Shown: positions 46,758 to 55,550 of the stretch, in pieces
Numbering within the stretch: position 1 is the stretch's first letter
How the letters are laid out: every line of letters starts with the position of its first letter
DNA from: Rhodocyclaceae bacterium
GTDB taxonomy: Bacteria; Pseudomonadota; Gammaproteobacteria; Burkholderiales; Rhodocyclaceae
Direction of reading: 5' to 3'
Length of the DNA: 64,000 nt
Assembly: GCA_030824115.1 (NCBI GenBank)
Contig: JAVBYI010000014.1
Span: forward strand, 1-64,000
Program-made: the position numbers and the translations under genes
Notes under the pieces: generated by a model
The model's database searches: none
The model's input: the letters and a program-made list of their open reading frames with translations, nothing else
Told to the model about the DNA's origin: nothing

Positions 46758-48056
46758 ATGGCCAAACAGCCTCACGCCACCCCTATGCTTGACCAGCTCG
46801 AGACCGGCCCTTGGCCCAGCTTCGTGACGGGTCTCAAGCGTCTAGCCAAGGACAAGGATTACGTCGTCGACCTGCTCGGCCATCTGGAGCACTCCTACAA
46901 GACCCGCAAGGGATACTGGAAGGGTGGCACGGTAGGCGTGTTCGGTTATGGCGGCGGTGTCATCCCCCGTTTTACCGAAATCAAGGATGAGAAGGGCGAG
47001 CCCACCTTCAAGGATGCGGCCGAATTCCACACCATCCGCATCATGCCCCCCCCCGGCATGCACTACGATACCGACACCCTGCGCAAGTTCTGCGACATCT
47101 GGGAAAAGCACGGCTCCGGCCTGATCGCCCTGCATGGCCAGTCCGGCGACATCATGCTGCAGGGTTGCACTACCGAGAACGTCCAGAAGGCTTGGGACGA
47201 GATCAACGAAATGGGTTTCGACATGGGTGGCGCCGGCCCGGCCGTCCGTACCGCCATGTCCTGCGTGGGTGCTGCACGTTGCGAGCAGTCCTGCTACGAC
47301 GAAGCACAAGCCCACCAGAAGATCGTCAATCAGTTCCTCGACGACATCCATCGTCCCGCCCTGCCCTACAAGTTCAAGTTCAAGTTCTCCGGCTGCGGCA
47401 ACGACTGCATGAACGCCATCCAGCGCGCCGACATGGCCGTGATCGGTACCTGGCGTGACAACATCAAGACCGACGATGCTCTCGGCAAGAAGTGGTTTGC
47501 CAAGCACGGCATGAACGAACTGGTCAATGACGTCATCGGCATGTGCCCAACTCGCGCCCTGCAGATCAAGGACACCAAGGATGTGCGCAAGGATGCCCAC
47601 ATTTCTGCCGTTGCCCTGAACGATACCCAGTCGCTCGAAATCGACAACAAGGATTGCGTGCGCTGCATGCACTGCCTCAACGTCATGACCGGTGCCCTCA
47701 ACGTCGGCAACGACAAGGGAGCTACCATCCTTGTCGGCGGTCACAGCCACCTGAAGATCGGCGCCACCATGGGTACCGTCGTGGTTCCCTTCATCTCGCT
47801 CAAGAAGGATGAAGACTACGAGCAGCTCGTCGAGCTGGCCCAGACCATGATCGATTTCTTTGCCGAAAACGCCCTCGAGCACGAGCGTACCGGCGAGATG
47901 ATCGAACGTATCGGCCTGGTCAACTTCCTTGAAGGTGTCGGTCTGGATGTCGATGCCAACATGGTCACCAACCCGCGTATGAACCCCTATGTTCGTACCG
48001 ATGGCTGGGACGAAGAAGTCGCCAAGATCAACGCCAAGAAGAAGGCAGCGGCCTAA
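46758..48056 (+). CDS. dsrA: Reverse-type dissimilatory sulfite reductase alpha subunit
   Basis: DsrA forms with DsrB the cytoplasmic siroheme enzyme that here should oxidise reduced sulfur, delivered by DsrC, to sulfite. The 432 residues carry cluster/siroheme cysteines at 169, 175, 213 and 217 (SCVGAARCEQSC, SGCGNDC) and a ferredoxin domain with C263 and C300/303/306 (CVRCMHC). DsrEFH and DsrL downstream mark the oxidative type. GAGGAG precedes the ATG. It heads the operon; a 127-bp gap with a hairpin separates it from dsrB. Confidence 0.97.
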   Translation: MAKQPHATPMLDQLETGPWPSFVTGLKRLAKDKDYVVDLLGHLEHSYKTRKGYWKGGTVGVFGYGGGVIPRFTEIKDEKGEPTFKDAAEFHTIRIMPPPGMHYDTDTLRKFCDIWEKHGSGLIALHGQSGDIMLQGCTTENVQKAWDEINEMGFDMGGAGPAVRTAMSCVGAARCEQSCYDEAQAHQKIVNQFLDDIHRPALPYKFKFKFSGCGNDCMNAIQRADMAVIGTWRDNIKTDDALGKKWFAKHGMNELVNDVIGMCPTRALQIKDTKDVRKDAHISAVALNDTQSLEIDNKDCVRCMHCLNVMTGALNVGNDKGATILVGGHSHLKIGATMGTVVVPFISLKKDEDYEQLVELAQTMIDFFAENALEHERTGEMIERIGLVNFLEGVGLDVDANMVTNPRMNPYVRTDGWDEEVAKINAKKKAAA

Positions 48057-48096
48057 GCCAGGTCGCATCCATACCGGTTGCACAACTTGACCGTTG

Positions 48097-48118
48097 CCGG
48101 ACCTCGTGTGAGGTTCGG
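48097..48118 (+). promoter_or_regulatory. Stem-loop between dsrA and dsrB
   Basis: CCGGACCTC and GAGGTTCGG pair over nine bases (one G-U) with a GTGT loop. No T-tract follows, so processing or message stabilisation is likelier than termination. It sits in the longest gap between dsrA and dsrH. Confidence 0.5.
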
Positions 48119-48183
48119 TCTTCGGCCAAGCTGATGCCCCTACTTTAGTAGCGACAATTCATAATTATTTGCGGAGACGATTC

Positions 48184-49257
48184 ATGGCACAACCTCAGAT
48201 GCGCAAACCCGTCGAGTACTTCCTCGACAACAAAAAATACCTCCACCCGAAGTTTGCTGCCAACTATGGCAACTGGAAAACGCACGACCGTCCGCGCCCC
48301 GGCGTCCTGCATCACGTATCCAATACCGGTGATCAGGTTTGGTCCGTCCGTGCTGGTACCCAGCGCCAGATGGACGTTCATACCATCCGTTTGCTGTGCG
48401 ACATCGCCGACAAGTTCGCCGAAGGCCGTGTCCGCTTCACCATCCGTTCGAATATCGAGTACATCCTCTCCGAAGAATCCAAGGTTGCCCCGCTGATCGC
48501 CGAACTCGAGAAGAACGGCTTCCCCGTCGGTGGTACCGGTAACTCCGTGTCGATGGTCGCCCACACCCAGGGCTGGCTGCACTGCGACATCCCCGGCACC
48601 GACGCTTCCGGCGTGGTCAAGTCGATGATGGATGCACTCTACGACGAGTTCAAGAACGAAGAGATGCCGAACCGCGTACGTCTCTCGACCTCCTGCTGCG
48701 AAATCAACTGCGGCGGCCAGGCCGACATCGCCGTGATCATCCAGCACACCAAGCCGCCGAAAATCAACCATGACCTCGTCGCCAACGTCTGTGAGCGTCC
48801 CGCCGTGGTTGCCCGTTGCCCGGTGGCCGCCATCCGTCCCGCGCTGGTGAATGGCAAGCCCTCGCTGGAAGTCGATGAGAAGAAGTGTATCTGCTGCGGC
48901 GCCTGCTATCCCCCCTGCCCCCCGATGCAGATCAACGATCCCGAGCATTCGAAGCTGGCGATCTGGGTGGGTGGCAAGAACTCCAACGCCCGCTCGAAGC
49001 CGACCTTCCACAAGATGGTCGCCTCCGGCCTGCCGAACAACGCCCCGCGTTGGCCCGAGGTCAACGAGGTGGTCAAGCGTATCCTGATGGCCTACAAGGC
49101 CGACGCCCGTCCGTGGGAGCGCATGGCCGACTGGATCGACCGTATCGGTTGGCCGCGTTTCTTCGAAAAGACCGACCTGCCCTTCACCAAGTACATGATC
49201 GATGACTGGCGCGGCAGCCGCTACAACCTGAACGCCTCGGCTCACGTTCGTTTCTGA
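48184..49257 (+). CDS. dsrB: Reverse-type dissimilatory sulfite reductase beta subunit
   Basis: The 357-residue partner of DsrA in the alpha2-beta2 enzyme. The siroheme-coupled cluster motif is STSCCEINCGG (C171, C172, C176) with C134 upstream, and a ferredoxin insert is CICCGACYPPC (from C235). ATG 48184 follows GCGGAGA; five extra residues from 48169 are rejected. Confidence 0.97.
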   Translation: MAQPQMRKPVEYFLDNKKYLHPKFAANYGNWKTHDRPRPGVLHHVSNTGDQVWSVRAGTQRQMDVHTIRLLCDIADKFAEGRVRFTIRSNIEYILSEESKVAPLIAELEKNGFPVGGTGNSVSMVAHTQGWLHCDIPGTDASGVVKSMMDALYDEFKNEEMPNRVRLSTSCCEINCGGQADIAVIIQHTKPPKINHDLVANVCERPAVVARCPVAAIRPALVNGKPSLEVDEKKCICCGACYPPCPPMQINDPEHSKLAIWVGGKNSNARSKPTFHKMVASGLPNNAPRWPEVNEVVKRILMAYKADARPWERMADWIDRIGWPRFFEKTDLPFTKYMIDDWRGSRYNLNASAHVRF

Positions 49258-49270
49258 GGATCAAGACGAC

Positions 49271-49663
49271 ATGAAGTTTGCCATTCTGATTAACGAAGGC
49301 CCCTACACGCATCAGGCCTCCGACACGGCTTTCCACTTCGCGAAAGCCGTGCTGGCCCGGGGTCACGAAATTTTCCGCGTGTTCTTCTATCACGACGGTG
49401 TCAACAACGCCACGCGCCTGACCACGCCACCGCAAGACGACCGCAACATCGTCGACCGCTGGTCCAAGTTGGCCACGGGCAGCGAACTCGACATGGTTGT
49501 TTGCGTCGCAGCAGCCCAGCGTCGCGGCATCGTCGATGACGGCGAGATGAAGCGCAACGGCAAGGATGCCACCAACCTGGCACCCGGCTTCCGCATCTCC
49601 GGCCTTGGTCAACTGGTCGAAGCCGGCATCCAGGCCGACCGTATCGTCGTATTCGGCGACTGA
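49271..49663 (+). CDS. dsrE: Sulfur-relay protein DsrE
   Basis: The 130-residue subunit of the DsrE2F2H2 sulfurtransferase passes persulfide sulfur to DsrC. The active-site Cys is C78 (MVVCVAAAQRRG), the position described for Allochromatium vinosum DsrE. It resembles TusD. It is 13 bases after dsrB and precedes dsrF. Confidence 0.95.
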   Translation: MKFAILINEGPYTHQASDTAFHFAKAVLARGHEIFRVFFYHDGVNNATRLTTPPQDDRNIVDRWSKLATGSELDMVVCVAAAQRRGIVDDGEMKRNGKDATNLAPGFRISGLGQLVEAGIQADRIVVFGD

Positions 49664-49677
49664 TGGGAGACGACACG

Positions 49678-50040
49678 ATGACTACCAAGAAATTCATGTT
49701 CGTCAACCGCAAGGCGCCCTACGGCACGATCTACGCCTGGGAAGCCCTTGAAGTCGTGTTGATCGCTGCTGCCTTCGAGCAGGATGTCTCGCTGGCCTTC
49801 CTCGATGATGGCGTGTTCCAGCTCAAGAAGGGTCACCAGACCAAGGACATCGGCGTCAAGGCCTTTGAAAAGACCTGGGGTGCACTCGAAGACTACGATG
49901 TCACCAAGCTCTACGTTGCCCAGGAATCGCTGGCAGAGCGCGGCCTCACGGCCGATGACCTCGCCATTCCCGTTGAAGTGCTCTCCCGTGCCGAAATCGG
50001 CAAGAAGATGGAAGAGCAGGACGTTCTGCTGTCGTTCTGA
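49678..50040 (+). CDS. dsrF: Sulfur-relay protein DsrF
   Basis: The 120-residue DsrE/TusC-fold subunit has no cysteine, as expected for DsrF, which has a structural part in the complex. FVNRKAPYGTIYAWEALEVV and LAFLDDGVFQL are family-typical. ATG 49678 has GGGAGA seven bases upstream; an ATG at 49663 overlapping the dsrE stop is less likely. Confidence 0.94.
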   Translation: MTTKKFMFVNRKAPYGTIYAWEALEVVLIAAAFEQDVSLAFLDDGVFQLKKGHQTKDIGVKAFEKTWGALEDYDVTKLYVAQESLAERGLTADDLAIPVEVLSRAEIGKKMEEQDVLLSF

Positions 50041-50050
50041 GGAAACCAAC

Positions 50051-50344
50051 ATGCTGCATATCATCAACAAATCCCCATACGACCGTCCCGCGCTTGACTC
50101 GGCGCTCCAGACAGGCGAAGGCGGCATCCTCTTCACCGAGGATGGCGTCTATGCGATCGCCAAGGGTGGTGCTGCCGAAGCCAAGATCAAGGCAGCCCAG
50201 GGCAAGTTCAAGTTCTATGCACTCAGCGCCGACGTCGATGCCCGTGGTCTGACCGACCGCGTCATGGAGGGCATCTCCGTCGTAGACTACGGTGGTTTCG
50301 TCGATCTCGTCGCCGAATACAAAACCAACCAGTCCTGGCTCTGA
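50051..50344 (+). CDS. dsrH: Sulfur-relay protein DsrH, without cysteine
   Basis: The 97-residue TusB-like subunit matches DsrH in LHIINKSPYDRPAL and ISVVDYGGFVDLV. The protein has no cysteine at all: residues near 18-20 read DSALQ, where A. vinosum DsrH has Cys20. Sulfur transfer in this complex would then rely on DsrE C78 alone. A GAGGAAA site precedes the ATG. Confidence 0.93.
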   Translation: MLHIINKSPYDRPALDSALQTGEGGILFTEDGVYAIAKGGAAEAKIKAAQGKFKFYALSADVDARGLTDRVMEGISVVDYGGFVDLVAEYKTNQSWL

Positions 50345-50381
50345 ACGCGCATCACACACGAAATTTACTAGGAGGTATCAC

Positions 50382-50714
50382 ATGGCAATCGAACTGAATG
50401 GCAAGTCCTACGAAACCGACGAAGAAGGCTACCTGCTCAACCTGGGCGAGTGGAACGAAGAAGTCGCTGCTTACCTGGCACAGCAGGAAGGCGTCAACAT
50501 GACCGAGCAGCACTGGGAAGTCATCACCTTCCTGCGTGACTACTACAACGAGTTCCAGATTGCCCCGGCCGTTCGCGTGCTGACCAAGGCCATCGGCAAG
50601 AAGCTCGGCCCGGAAAAGGGCAACAGCCAGTACCTGTACGAACTGTTCCCCTACGGCCCGGCCAAGCAGGCTTGCAAGATCGCCGGCCTGCCCAAGCCTA
50701 CCGGCTGCGTCTAA
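50382..50714 (+). CDS. dsrC: Sulfur-carrier protein DsrC
   Basis: The 110-residue co-substrate of DsrAB has both redox cysteines on the flexible C-terminal arm: C98 in AKQACKIAGLP and the penultimate C109 in PTGCV. It carries sulfur from DsrEFH to DsrAB and exchanges electrons with DsrMKJOP. A strong TAGGAGGT site lies seven bases before the ATG. The dsrC-dsrM gap holds a strong hairpin. Confidence 0.97.
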   Translation: MAIELNGKSYETDEEGYLLNLGEWNEEVAAYLAQQEGVNMTEQHWEVITFLRDYYNEFQIAPAVRVLTKAIGKKLGPEKGNSQYLYELFPYGPAKQACKIAGLPKPTGCV

Positions 50715-50718
50715 GCAT

Positions 50719-50765
50719 CTGGCGGCGGGAAGCCCGGCCCCGGCAGTCAGGGGCCGTCCCGCCAG
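50719..50765 (+). terminator. Attenuator-like double stem between dsrC and dsrM
   Basis: CTGGCGG (50719) pairs with CCGCCAG (50759), enclosing CGGCCCC/GGGGCCG with an eight-base loop. T-rich DNA with four-T runs follows 7-25 bases later. The right arm of the outer stem is part of a dispersed repeat. This could cap abundant dsrABEFHC messages and reduce downstream transcription. A smaller hairpin (50799-50818) follows. Confidence 0.6.
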
Positions 50766-50772
50766 CGCCGAC
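50753..50772 (-). repeat. Dispersed GTCGGCGCTGGC element after dsrC
   Basis: The reverse form GCCGTCCCGCCAGCGCCGAC, with TTTT on its right, forms part of the dsrC-dsrM hairpin. It is the only copy I found built into a larger stem. Confidence 0.92.
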
Positions 50773-50902
50773 TTTTGGCTGGTTTTAGTTTTATCTCAGG
50801 ACGGGTTAAGCCCGTTCCTCGGGGTTTGTCGCGGGTTTGATTCCATCGAGAATTAATTCCGCTGTCGCTATCTGTGGTTGATTTTGCCGTGGTACATCGT
50901 CC

Positions 50903-51625
50903 ATGACTCTGTTCTTCGCGGTTCTCTTCTATCTGGCCTTCGCCGTGCTCCTCGCCGGTGTGGGTTACAAGATTTATGATTTCGCGCGTACGCCCGCCCC
51001 GCTGTCGATCCCGACAACGCCTGCGCCGACGACGAAATCCGGCGTGGCCTTCCGCATGGCCCGCGAAGTCGTCCTCTTTGAAAGCCTGTTCAAGGGCAAC
51101 CTGTGGATCTGGCTGTTCGGCTGGCTGTTCCACATGGGCCTGTTCCTTGTGCTGGTGCGCCATCTGCGCTACTTCGTCAATGATATTCCGGCCTGGCTGC
51201 TGTTCATCCAGCCCTTTGGCAAGTACGCTGCCTTCATGATGGTGGCCGGCCTCGGCGGCCTGTGGGCGCGCCGTTTTCTGGTCGAGCGCATCCGCTACAT
51301 TTCGACGCCATCCGACCATCTGTGGCTGGCCCTGCTGCTGGGCATTGGCATGACCGGCTTGGGCATGACCTTTTTGATGCACACCGATATCGTTGCCGTA
51401 AAAGCCTTCTTTCTCGGCCTGATGGCCTTCGATATCCAGCCGCTGCCGGCCCATCCCGGCCTGTTCATCCATCTCCTGCTGGTCGCCTTGCTGATGATCC
51501 TGTTCCCCTTCAGCAAATTGCTCCATGCTCCGGGCATCTTCTTCAGCCCGACCCGCAACCAGGTCGATAACCCGCGTGAAACTCGCCGTCTGGCACCGTG
51601 GGCCGCCCAGATCGAGAAGAATTGA
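50903..51625 (+). CDS. dsrM: DsrM, NarI-like cytochrome b subunit
   Basis: The 240-residue membrane subunit of DsrMKJOP has about five helices. Histidines in WLFHMGLFLVLVRHLRYF and LPAHPGLFIHLLLVALLM fit two b-type haems, as in NarI. It passes electrons between the quinone pool and DsrK. The gene begins 188 bp after dsrC and is two bases from dsrK. Confidence 0.95.
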   Translation: MTLFFAVLFYLAFAVLLAGVGYKIYDFARTPAPLSIPTTPAPTTKSGVAFRMAREVVLFESLFKGNLWIWLFGWLFHMGLFLVLVRHLRYFVNDIPAWLLFIQPFGKYAAFMMVAGLGGLWARRFLVERIRYISTPSDHLWLALLLGIGMTGLGMTFLMHTDIVAVKAFFLGLMAFDIQPLPAHPGLFIHLLLVALLMILFPFSKLLHAPGIFFSPTRNQVDNPRETRRLAPWAAQIEKN

Positions 51626-51627
51626 CC

Positions 51628-53169
51628 ATGGCCGCTCCCGAATTCGAAATCCCGAAATTCCGCGAGTTCCCCACCGTGCCGGCCATCGTGCCCGGTGCGA
51701 TGGCGCACTCCAAGCCCTATGTCGCCAACGAAAAGGTGCAGGAAGGCATCGGCCTGCCGACCAAACTGGATGACGACTGGCAGGTCACCCACGACAAAGT
51801 GATCGGCAAGTTCGGCGAACTGCTCGGCAAATATCGTTCGCTCAAGGTCTTCATGGACGCCTGCGTGCATTGCGGCTCCTGTACCGACAAGTGCCACTAC
51901 TTCATCGGCACCAACGATCCGAAGAATATGCCGGTGGCGCGTCAGGAACTGATGCGCAGTATCTACCGCCGCTACTTCACGATGCCAGGCAAGCTGTTCC
52001 CGAAACTGGTCGGCGCCCGCGACCTGACCAAGGAAGTGCTCGACGAGTGGTTCAGCTACTTCTGGCAGTGTTCGGAATGCCGTCGCTGCTCAGTGTTCTG
52101 CCCCTACGGCATCGACACCGCCGAAGTCACCATGGCCGCGCGCCACATCCTCGACTCCGTCGGTTACGGCCAGAAGTACTCGAACGAAATTCTCGGCAAG
52201 GTCAACAAGATCGGCAACAACCTCGGCCTGCCCGGCCCGGCGCTGGAAAACACGCTGGAAGGTCTGGAAGAGGACGTCAAGGACGACACCGGCGTCGATG
52301 TCAAATATCCGCTTGATGTCGCCGGCGCCGAAGTCCTGCTGGTTACCCCCTCGGCCGACTTCTTCGCCGAACCGCATATCGAATCGCTGATCGGCTACGG
52401 CAAGGTTTTCCACGCTGCCGGCATTAGCTGGACGCTCTCCTCCTACGCATCGGAAGCCGGCAACTTCGGCCTGTTCAACGGCGACTACGCCATGATGCGC
52501 AAGGTCGCCATGCGCATCCGTGAGCAAGCGCTGGAACTCGGCGTCAAGCGCATCGTCGTCGGCGAATGCGGCCACGCCTGGCGTGTCGCCTACGCCTTCT
52601 GGAACACCCTGACCGGCCTCGGTGCCGGCGGCAATGATCCCTTCGCCGTCGAACTGCAGAAGCAGCTTGATCCGCGCTACAAGCAGCCTTCGCACATCTG
52701 CGAATTCACCTGGGATCTGATCCAGCAGGGCCGCCTGAAGTTCGACAAGGAAGCCAACGACAGCCGCATCATTACCTTCCACGATTCCTGTAACGTGGCG
52801 CGCGGTTCACGCATGGGTGACTTTGCCGGCGGCCAGTTTGAAATTCCACGCAACATCATCAGGGCCGTGGCCAACAATTTCGTCGATATGGCGCCGGAAA
52901 CCATCCGCGAAACCACCTTCTGCTGCGGTGGCGGTGGCGGTGTCCTTACCGACGACCTGATCGAGCTGCGCGTCAAGGGCGCCTTCCCGCGCATGGAAGC
53001 CCTGCAGCATGTCGTCGAACATGACGGGGTCAATTTCATGGCCACCATCTGCGCCATCTGCAAGGCGCAGTTCAGCAAGGTGCTGCCTTATTACGGATTC
53101 AACATGCGGCTGGTGGGAGGAGTTCACCAGTTGGTCAGCACTGCCATTCGCCTCGGCGATGAGCAGTAA
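51628..53169 (+). CDS. dsrK: DsrK, HdrD-like iron-sulfur subunit
   Basis: The 513 residues have two [4Fe-4S] motifs (C79/82/85/89 in CVHCGSCTDKCHYF and C148/151/154/158 in CSECRRCSVFCPYG) and CCG-type cysteine motifs, CCGGGGGVLTDD and ATICAICKAQFSK, for the non-cubane heterodisulfide site. This subunit is thought to handle the DsrC disulfide/trisulfide. It is in series with dsrM. Confidence 0.95.
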   Translation: MAAPEFEIPKFREFPTVPAIVPGAMAHSKPYVANEKVQEGIGLPTKLDDDWQVTHDKVIGKFGELLGKYRSLKVFMDACVHCGSCTDKCHYFIGTNDPKNMPVARQELMRSIYRRYFTMPGKLFPKLVGARDLTKEVLDEWFSYFWQCSECRRCSVFCPYGIDTAEVTMAARHILDSVGYGQKYSNEILGKVNKIGNNLGLPGPALENTLEGLEEDVKDDTGVDVKYPLDVAGAEVLLVTPSADFFAEPHIESLIGYGKVFHAAGISWTLSSYASEAGNFGLFNGDYAMMRKVAMRIREQALELGVKRIVVGECGHAWRVAYAFWNTLTGLGAGGNDPFAVELQKQLDPRYKQPSHICEFTWDLIQQGRLKFDKEANDSRIITFHDSCNVARGSRMGDFAGGQFEIPRNIIRAVANNFVDMAPETIRETTFCCGGGGGVLTDDLIELRVKGAFPRMEALQHVVEHDGVNFMATICAICKAQFSKVLPYYGFNMRLVGGVHQLVSTAIRLGDEQ

Positions 53170-53207
53170 TTTCCTATAGACAAACAACGATTACTACGGA
53201 GACGACG

Positions 53208-55184
53208 ATGTCAGCGACCACAGAAACTCAAACAGAAAAACTGACCTTCCGCCGGTACAAAGATGGCGAGCCACAGAAATTCAAGCGTCTGCAGGACCAG
53301 ATCTTCCAGGCCAGTTGGACTCACAAGTGCCCGACCTACATCCAGTCGACCCCGCCTTGCCAAGGCTCCTGCCCTTCAGGTGAGGACATCCGTGGCTACC
53401 TCAACATCGTGCGCGGCATCGAGAAGCCCCCCGTCGGCGCCGATGGCAAGCCGGTCATGCCCTGGCAGGAATATGCCTGGCGTCGTCTGACCGAAGCCAA
53501 CCCGCTGCCCGCCGTCATGGGCCGCGTCTGCCCCGCCCCGTGCGAGACCGGCTGCAACCGTAACCAGGTGGAAGACCACGTCGGCATCAACTCCGTCGAG
53601 CACTTCCTTGGCGAGTACGCGATCCAAAACAATCTGCAATTCAACAAACCCGCCAAGCTCACCGGCAAGAAGGTTGCCGTCCTCGGCGGCGGCCCGGCTG
53701 GCCTGTCGGTCGCCTACCAACTCGCCCTCAAGGGTCATTCGGTCACCATCTTCGACGATCACGAGCACCTTGGCGGCATGATGCGTTATGGCATCCCGGG
53801 CTACCGTACCCCCCGCGATGTCCTCGACGCCGAAATCCAGCGCATCCTCAATCTGGGCGTTGCAGTCAAACTGAAGACCAAGGTGGGCGTCGATATCAGC
53901 ATGGAGCAGGTGCGCAAGGACTTCGACGCCGTGTTCCTCGGCCTCGGTGCCCAGGGCGGCCGTGCCCTGCCCGCCGAAGGTGCCGACAACGTTTCCAACG
54001 TTGTCACCGCCACCGCCTTCCTGAAGGCTTTCAACGACGGTCGCCTGCAGACTGTTGGCAAGCGCGTCGTCGTCGTCGGCGGCGGCGATACCTCAATGGA
54101 CGTCGCCACCGTCGCCCGCCGCCTCGGCCACATCGACAGCGCCAAGCCCACCGACTGGGAAGGTGCCATCGCCGGCCAGATGGCGCAGGACGTCGCTGAC
54201 GTTTCCATGCGCAAGGGCGCTGAAGTCGTGCTGACCTCCGTGTTCCCGCTCGACAAGATGATGGCCAGCAAGGGCGAGCTCGATCACGCCCAGGCCGAAG
54301 GTATCGAGATCATGGGCGGCTGGATGCCCGTCGCCGTCGTCAAGGGTGCCGATGGCCGCGCCACCGCATTGCGCGTCAAGCAGTGCGAAGCCAAGATGGT
54401 CGGCGGCAAGCTGGAAATCAAGGCAATCGACGGTAGCGAGAAGGATCTGCCGGCCGACCTGATCGTCTCCGCCATCGGCCAGATGGTCGACTTCGCCGGT
54501 CTCGACGAATTCAACAACGGCAAAGGCGGCGTCACCGCCGATCGTAGCTATCAGGTACAGGGCAAGCCGGGCGTGTATGCCGGCGGCGACGTATTGCGTC
54601 CCCACCTGCTGACCACCGCAGTGGGCCATGGCGCCATTGCGGCCGACAGCATCGACCAGTACCTGTTGGGTCTCGAAGCCGGCCGCCGGCCGAAAATCGA
54701 CGTGCATGTCTTCGACCTGATGCGCAAGTATGTCGAGAAGGGTGTTTCGCTGGATGCGATCAAGGAGCCGCTGCGTGGCACCGATGCCACCAAGGGCGCC
54801 GTGCATAACTATGACAACCGCTCCGATCGTTACGTCATCGCCCATGACGAACTGTTCCTCGGCCACTTCCAATACACGCCGCGCAACAAGCGCCACATCA
54901 CCCACCTCGACAAGAACTCCGCGCTCGGCAACTTCGAAGAGCGTCTGGACCCGCTTGACGACAAGCAGGTCGTTGCCGAAGCCAAGCGCTGCATGAGCTG
55001 CGGCCTGTGCTTCGAGTGCGACAACTGCGTGGTGTATTGCCCGCAGACTGCGGTCTACAAGGTGAAGAAGACGGATGCCACCACGGGTCGTTATGTCGCC
55101 ACCGACTACGACAAGTGCATCGGCTGCCACATCTGTCACGATGTCTGCCCGACCGGCTACATCCAGATGGGCTTGGGAGAGTAA
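53208..55184 (+). CDS. dsrL: DsrL, NAD(P)H:acceptor iron-sulfur flavoprotein
   Basis: The 658 residues start with a GltD-like Fe-S region (CQGSCPSGEDIRGYL, CPAPCETGCNRNQV), then an FAD fold (VAVLGGGPAGLSVAYQLAL), an NAD(P)H fold (VVVVGGGDTSMDVATVARRL), and end with two ferredoxin motifs (CMSCGLCFEC and CIGCHICHDVCPTGY). It links DsrAB to NAD+ and is essential for sulfur oxidation in A. vinosum. Its presence supports the oxidative direction. It starts 38 bases after dsrK and abuts dsrJ. Confidence 0.96.
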   Translation: MSATTETQTEKLTFRRYKDGEPQKFKRLQDQIFQASWTHKCPTYIQSTPPCQGSCPSGEDIRGYLNIVRGIEKPPVGADGKPVMPWQEYAWRRLTEANPLPAVMGRVCPAPCETGCNRNQVEDHVGINSVEHFLGEYAIQNNLQFNKPAKLTGKKVAVLGGGPAGLSVAYQLALKGHSVTIFDDHEHLGGMMRYGIPGYRTPRDVLDAEIQRILNLGVAVKLKTKVGVDISMEQVRKDFDAVFLGLGAQGGRALPAEGADNVSNVVTATAFLKAFNDGRLQTVGKRVVVVGGGDTSMDVATVARRLGHIDSAKPTDWEGAIAGQMAQDVADVSMRKGAEVVLTSVFPLDKMMASKGELDHAQAEGIEIMGGWMPVAVVKGADGRATALRVKQCEAKMVGGKLEIKAIDGSEKDLPADLIVSAIGQMVDFAGLDEFNNGKGGVTADRSYQVQGKPGVYAGGDVLRPHLLTTAVGHGAIAADSIDQYLLGLEAGRRPKIDVHVFDLMRKYVEKGVSLDAIKEPLRGTDATKGAVHNYDNRSDRYVIAHDELFLGHFQYTPRNKRHITHLDKNSALGNFEERLDPLDDKQVVAEAKRCMSCGLCFECDNCVVYCPQTAVYKVKKTDATTGRYVATDYDKCIGCHICHDVCPTGYIQMGLGE

Positions 55185-55550
55185 ATGAAAGCCGCTGCGC
55201 TCGCGCTGTTTCTTGCGCTGACTTCGGCCTGTGCCTTCGCTGGCGCGCCGAAGCCGGCAATCAAGATCGAGAATCCCGGTCAGTGCATTGCCCCGGCTGA
55301 GGAGATGCGCAAGAACCACATGGAGATGCTCCATCACCAGCGCGATCGCACCATGCGCCAGGGCATCCGTGGCGAGAAGGCCAGCCTCAACGAGTGCATC
55401 AACTGTCATGCCAGCAAGACCACCGGCTCGGTATTGGGCAAGGAGGGTTTCTGCCAGGAATGCCACAGCTACGCTGCCGTCAAGCTCGACTGCTGGGATT
55501 GCCATCAACCCAAGGCCGGCCACGCCAAAGCCGCGGGAGTCAAACCATGA
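55185..55550 (+). CDS. dsrJ: DsrJ, periplasmic trihaem cytochrome c
   Basis: The 121-residue protein has a signal peptide (MKAAALALFLALTSACAFAG) that may stay as an anchor. Three haem sites, CINCH (71-75), CQECH (90-94) and CWDCH (103-107), match the family. C34, in GQCIAPAEEMRKNHM, fits the unusual distal Cys haem ligand described for DsrJ. It is the periplasmic electron partner in DsrMKJOP. It begins at the base after the dsrL stop. Confidence 0.95.
   Translation: MKAAALALFLALTSACAFAGAPKPAIKIENPGQCIAPAEEMRKNHMEMLHHQRDRTMRQGIRGEKASLNECINCHASKTTGSVLGKEGFCQECHSYAAVKLDCWDCHQPKAGHAKAAGVKP

Noticed and set aside
50221..50250. CAGCGCCGAC in dsrH as another copy of the dispersed element
   Set aside because: Only ten bases match and the flanks differ; the same peptide region is normal for DsrH.
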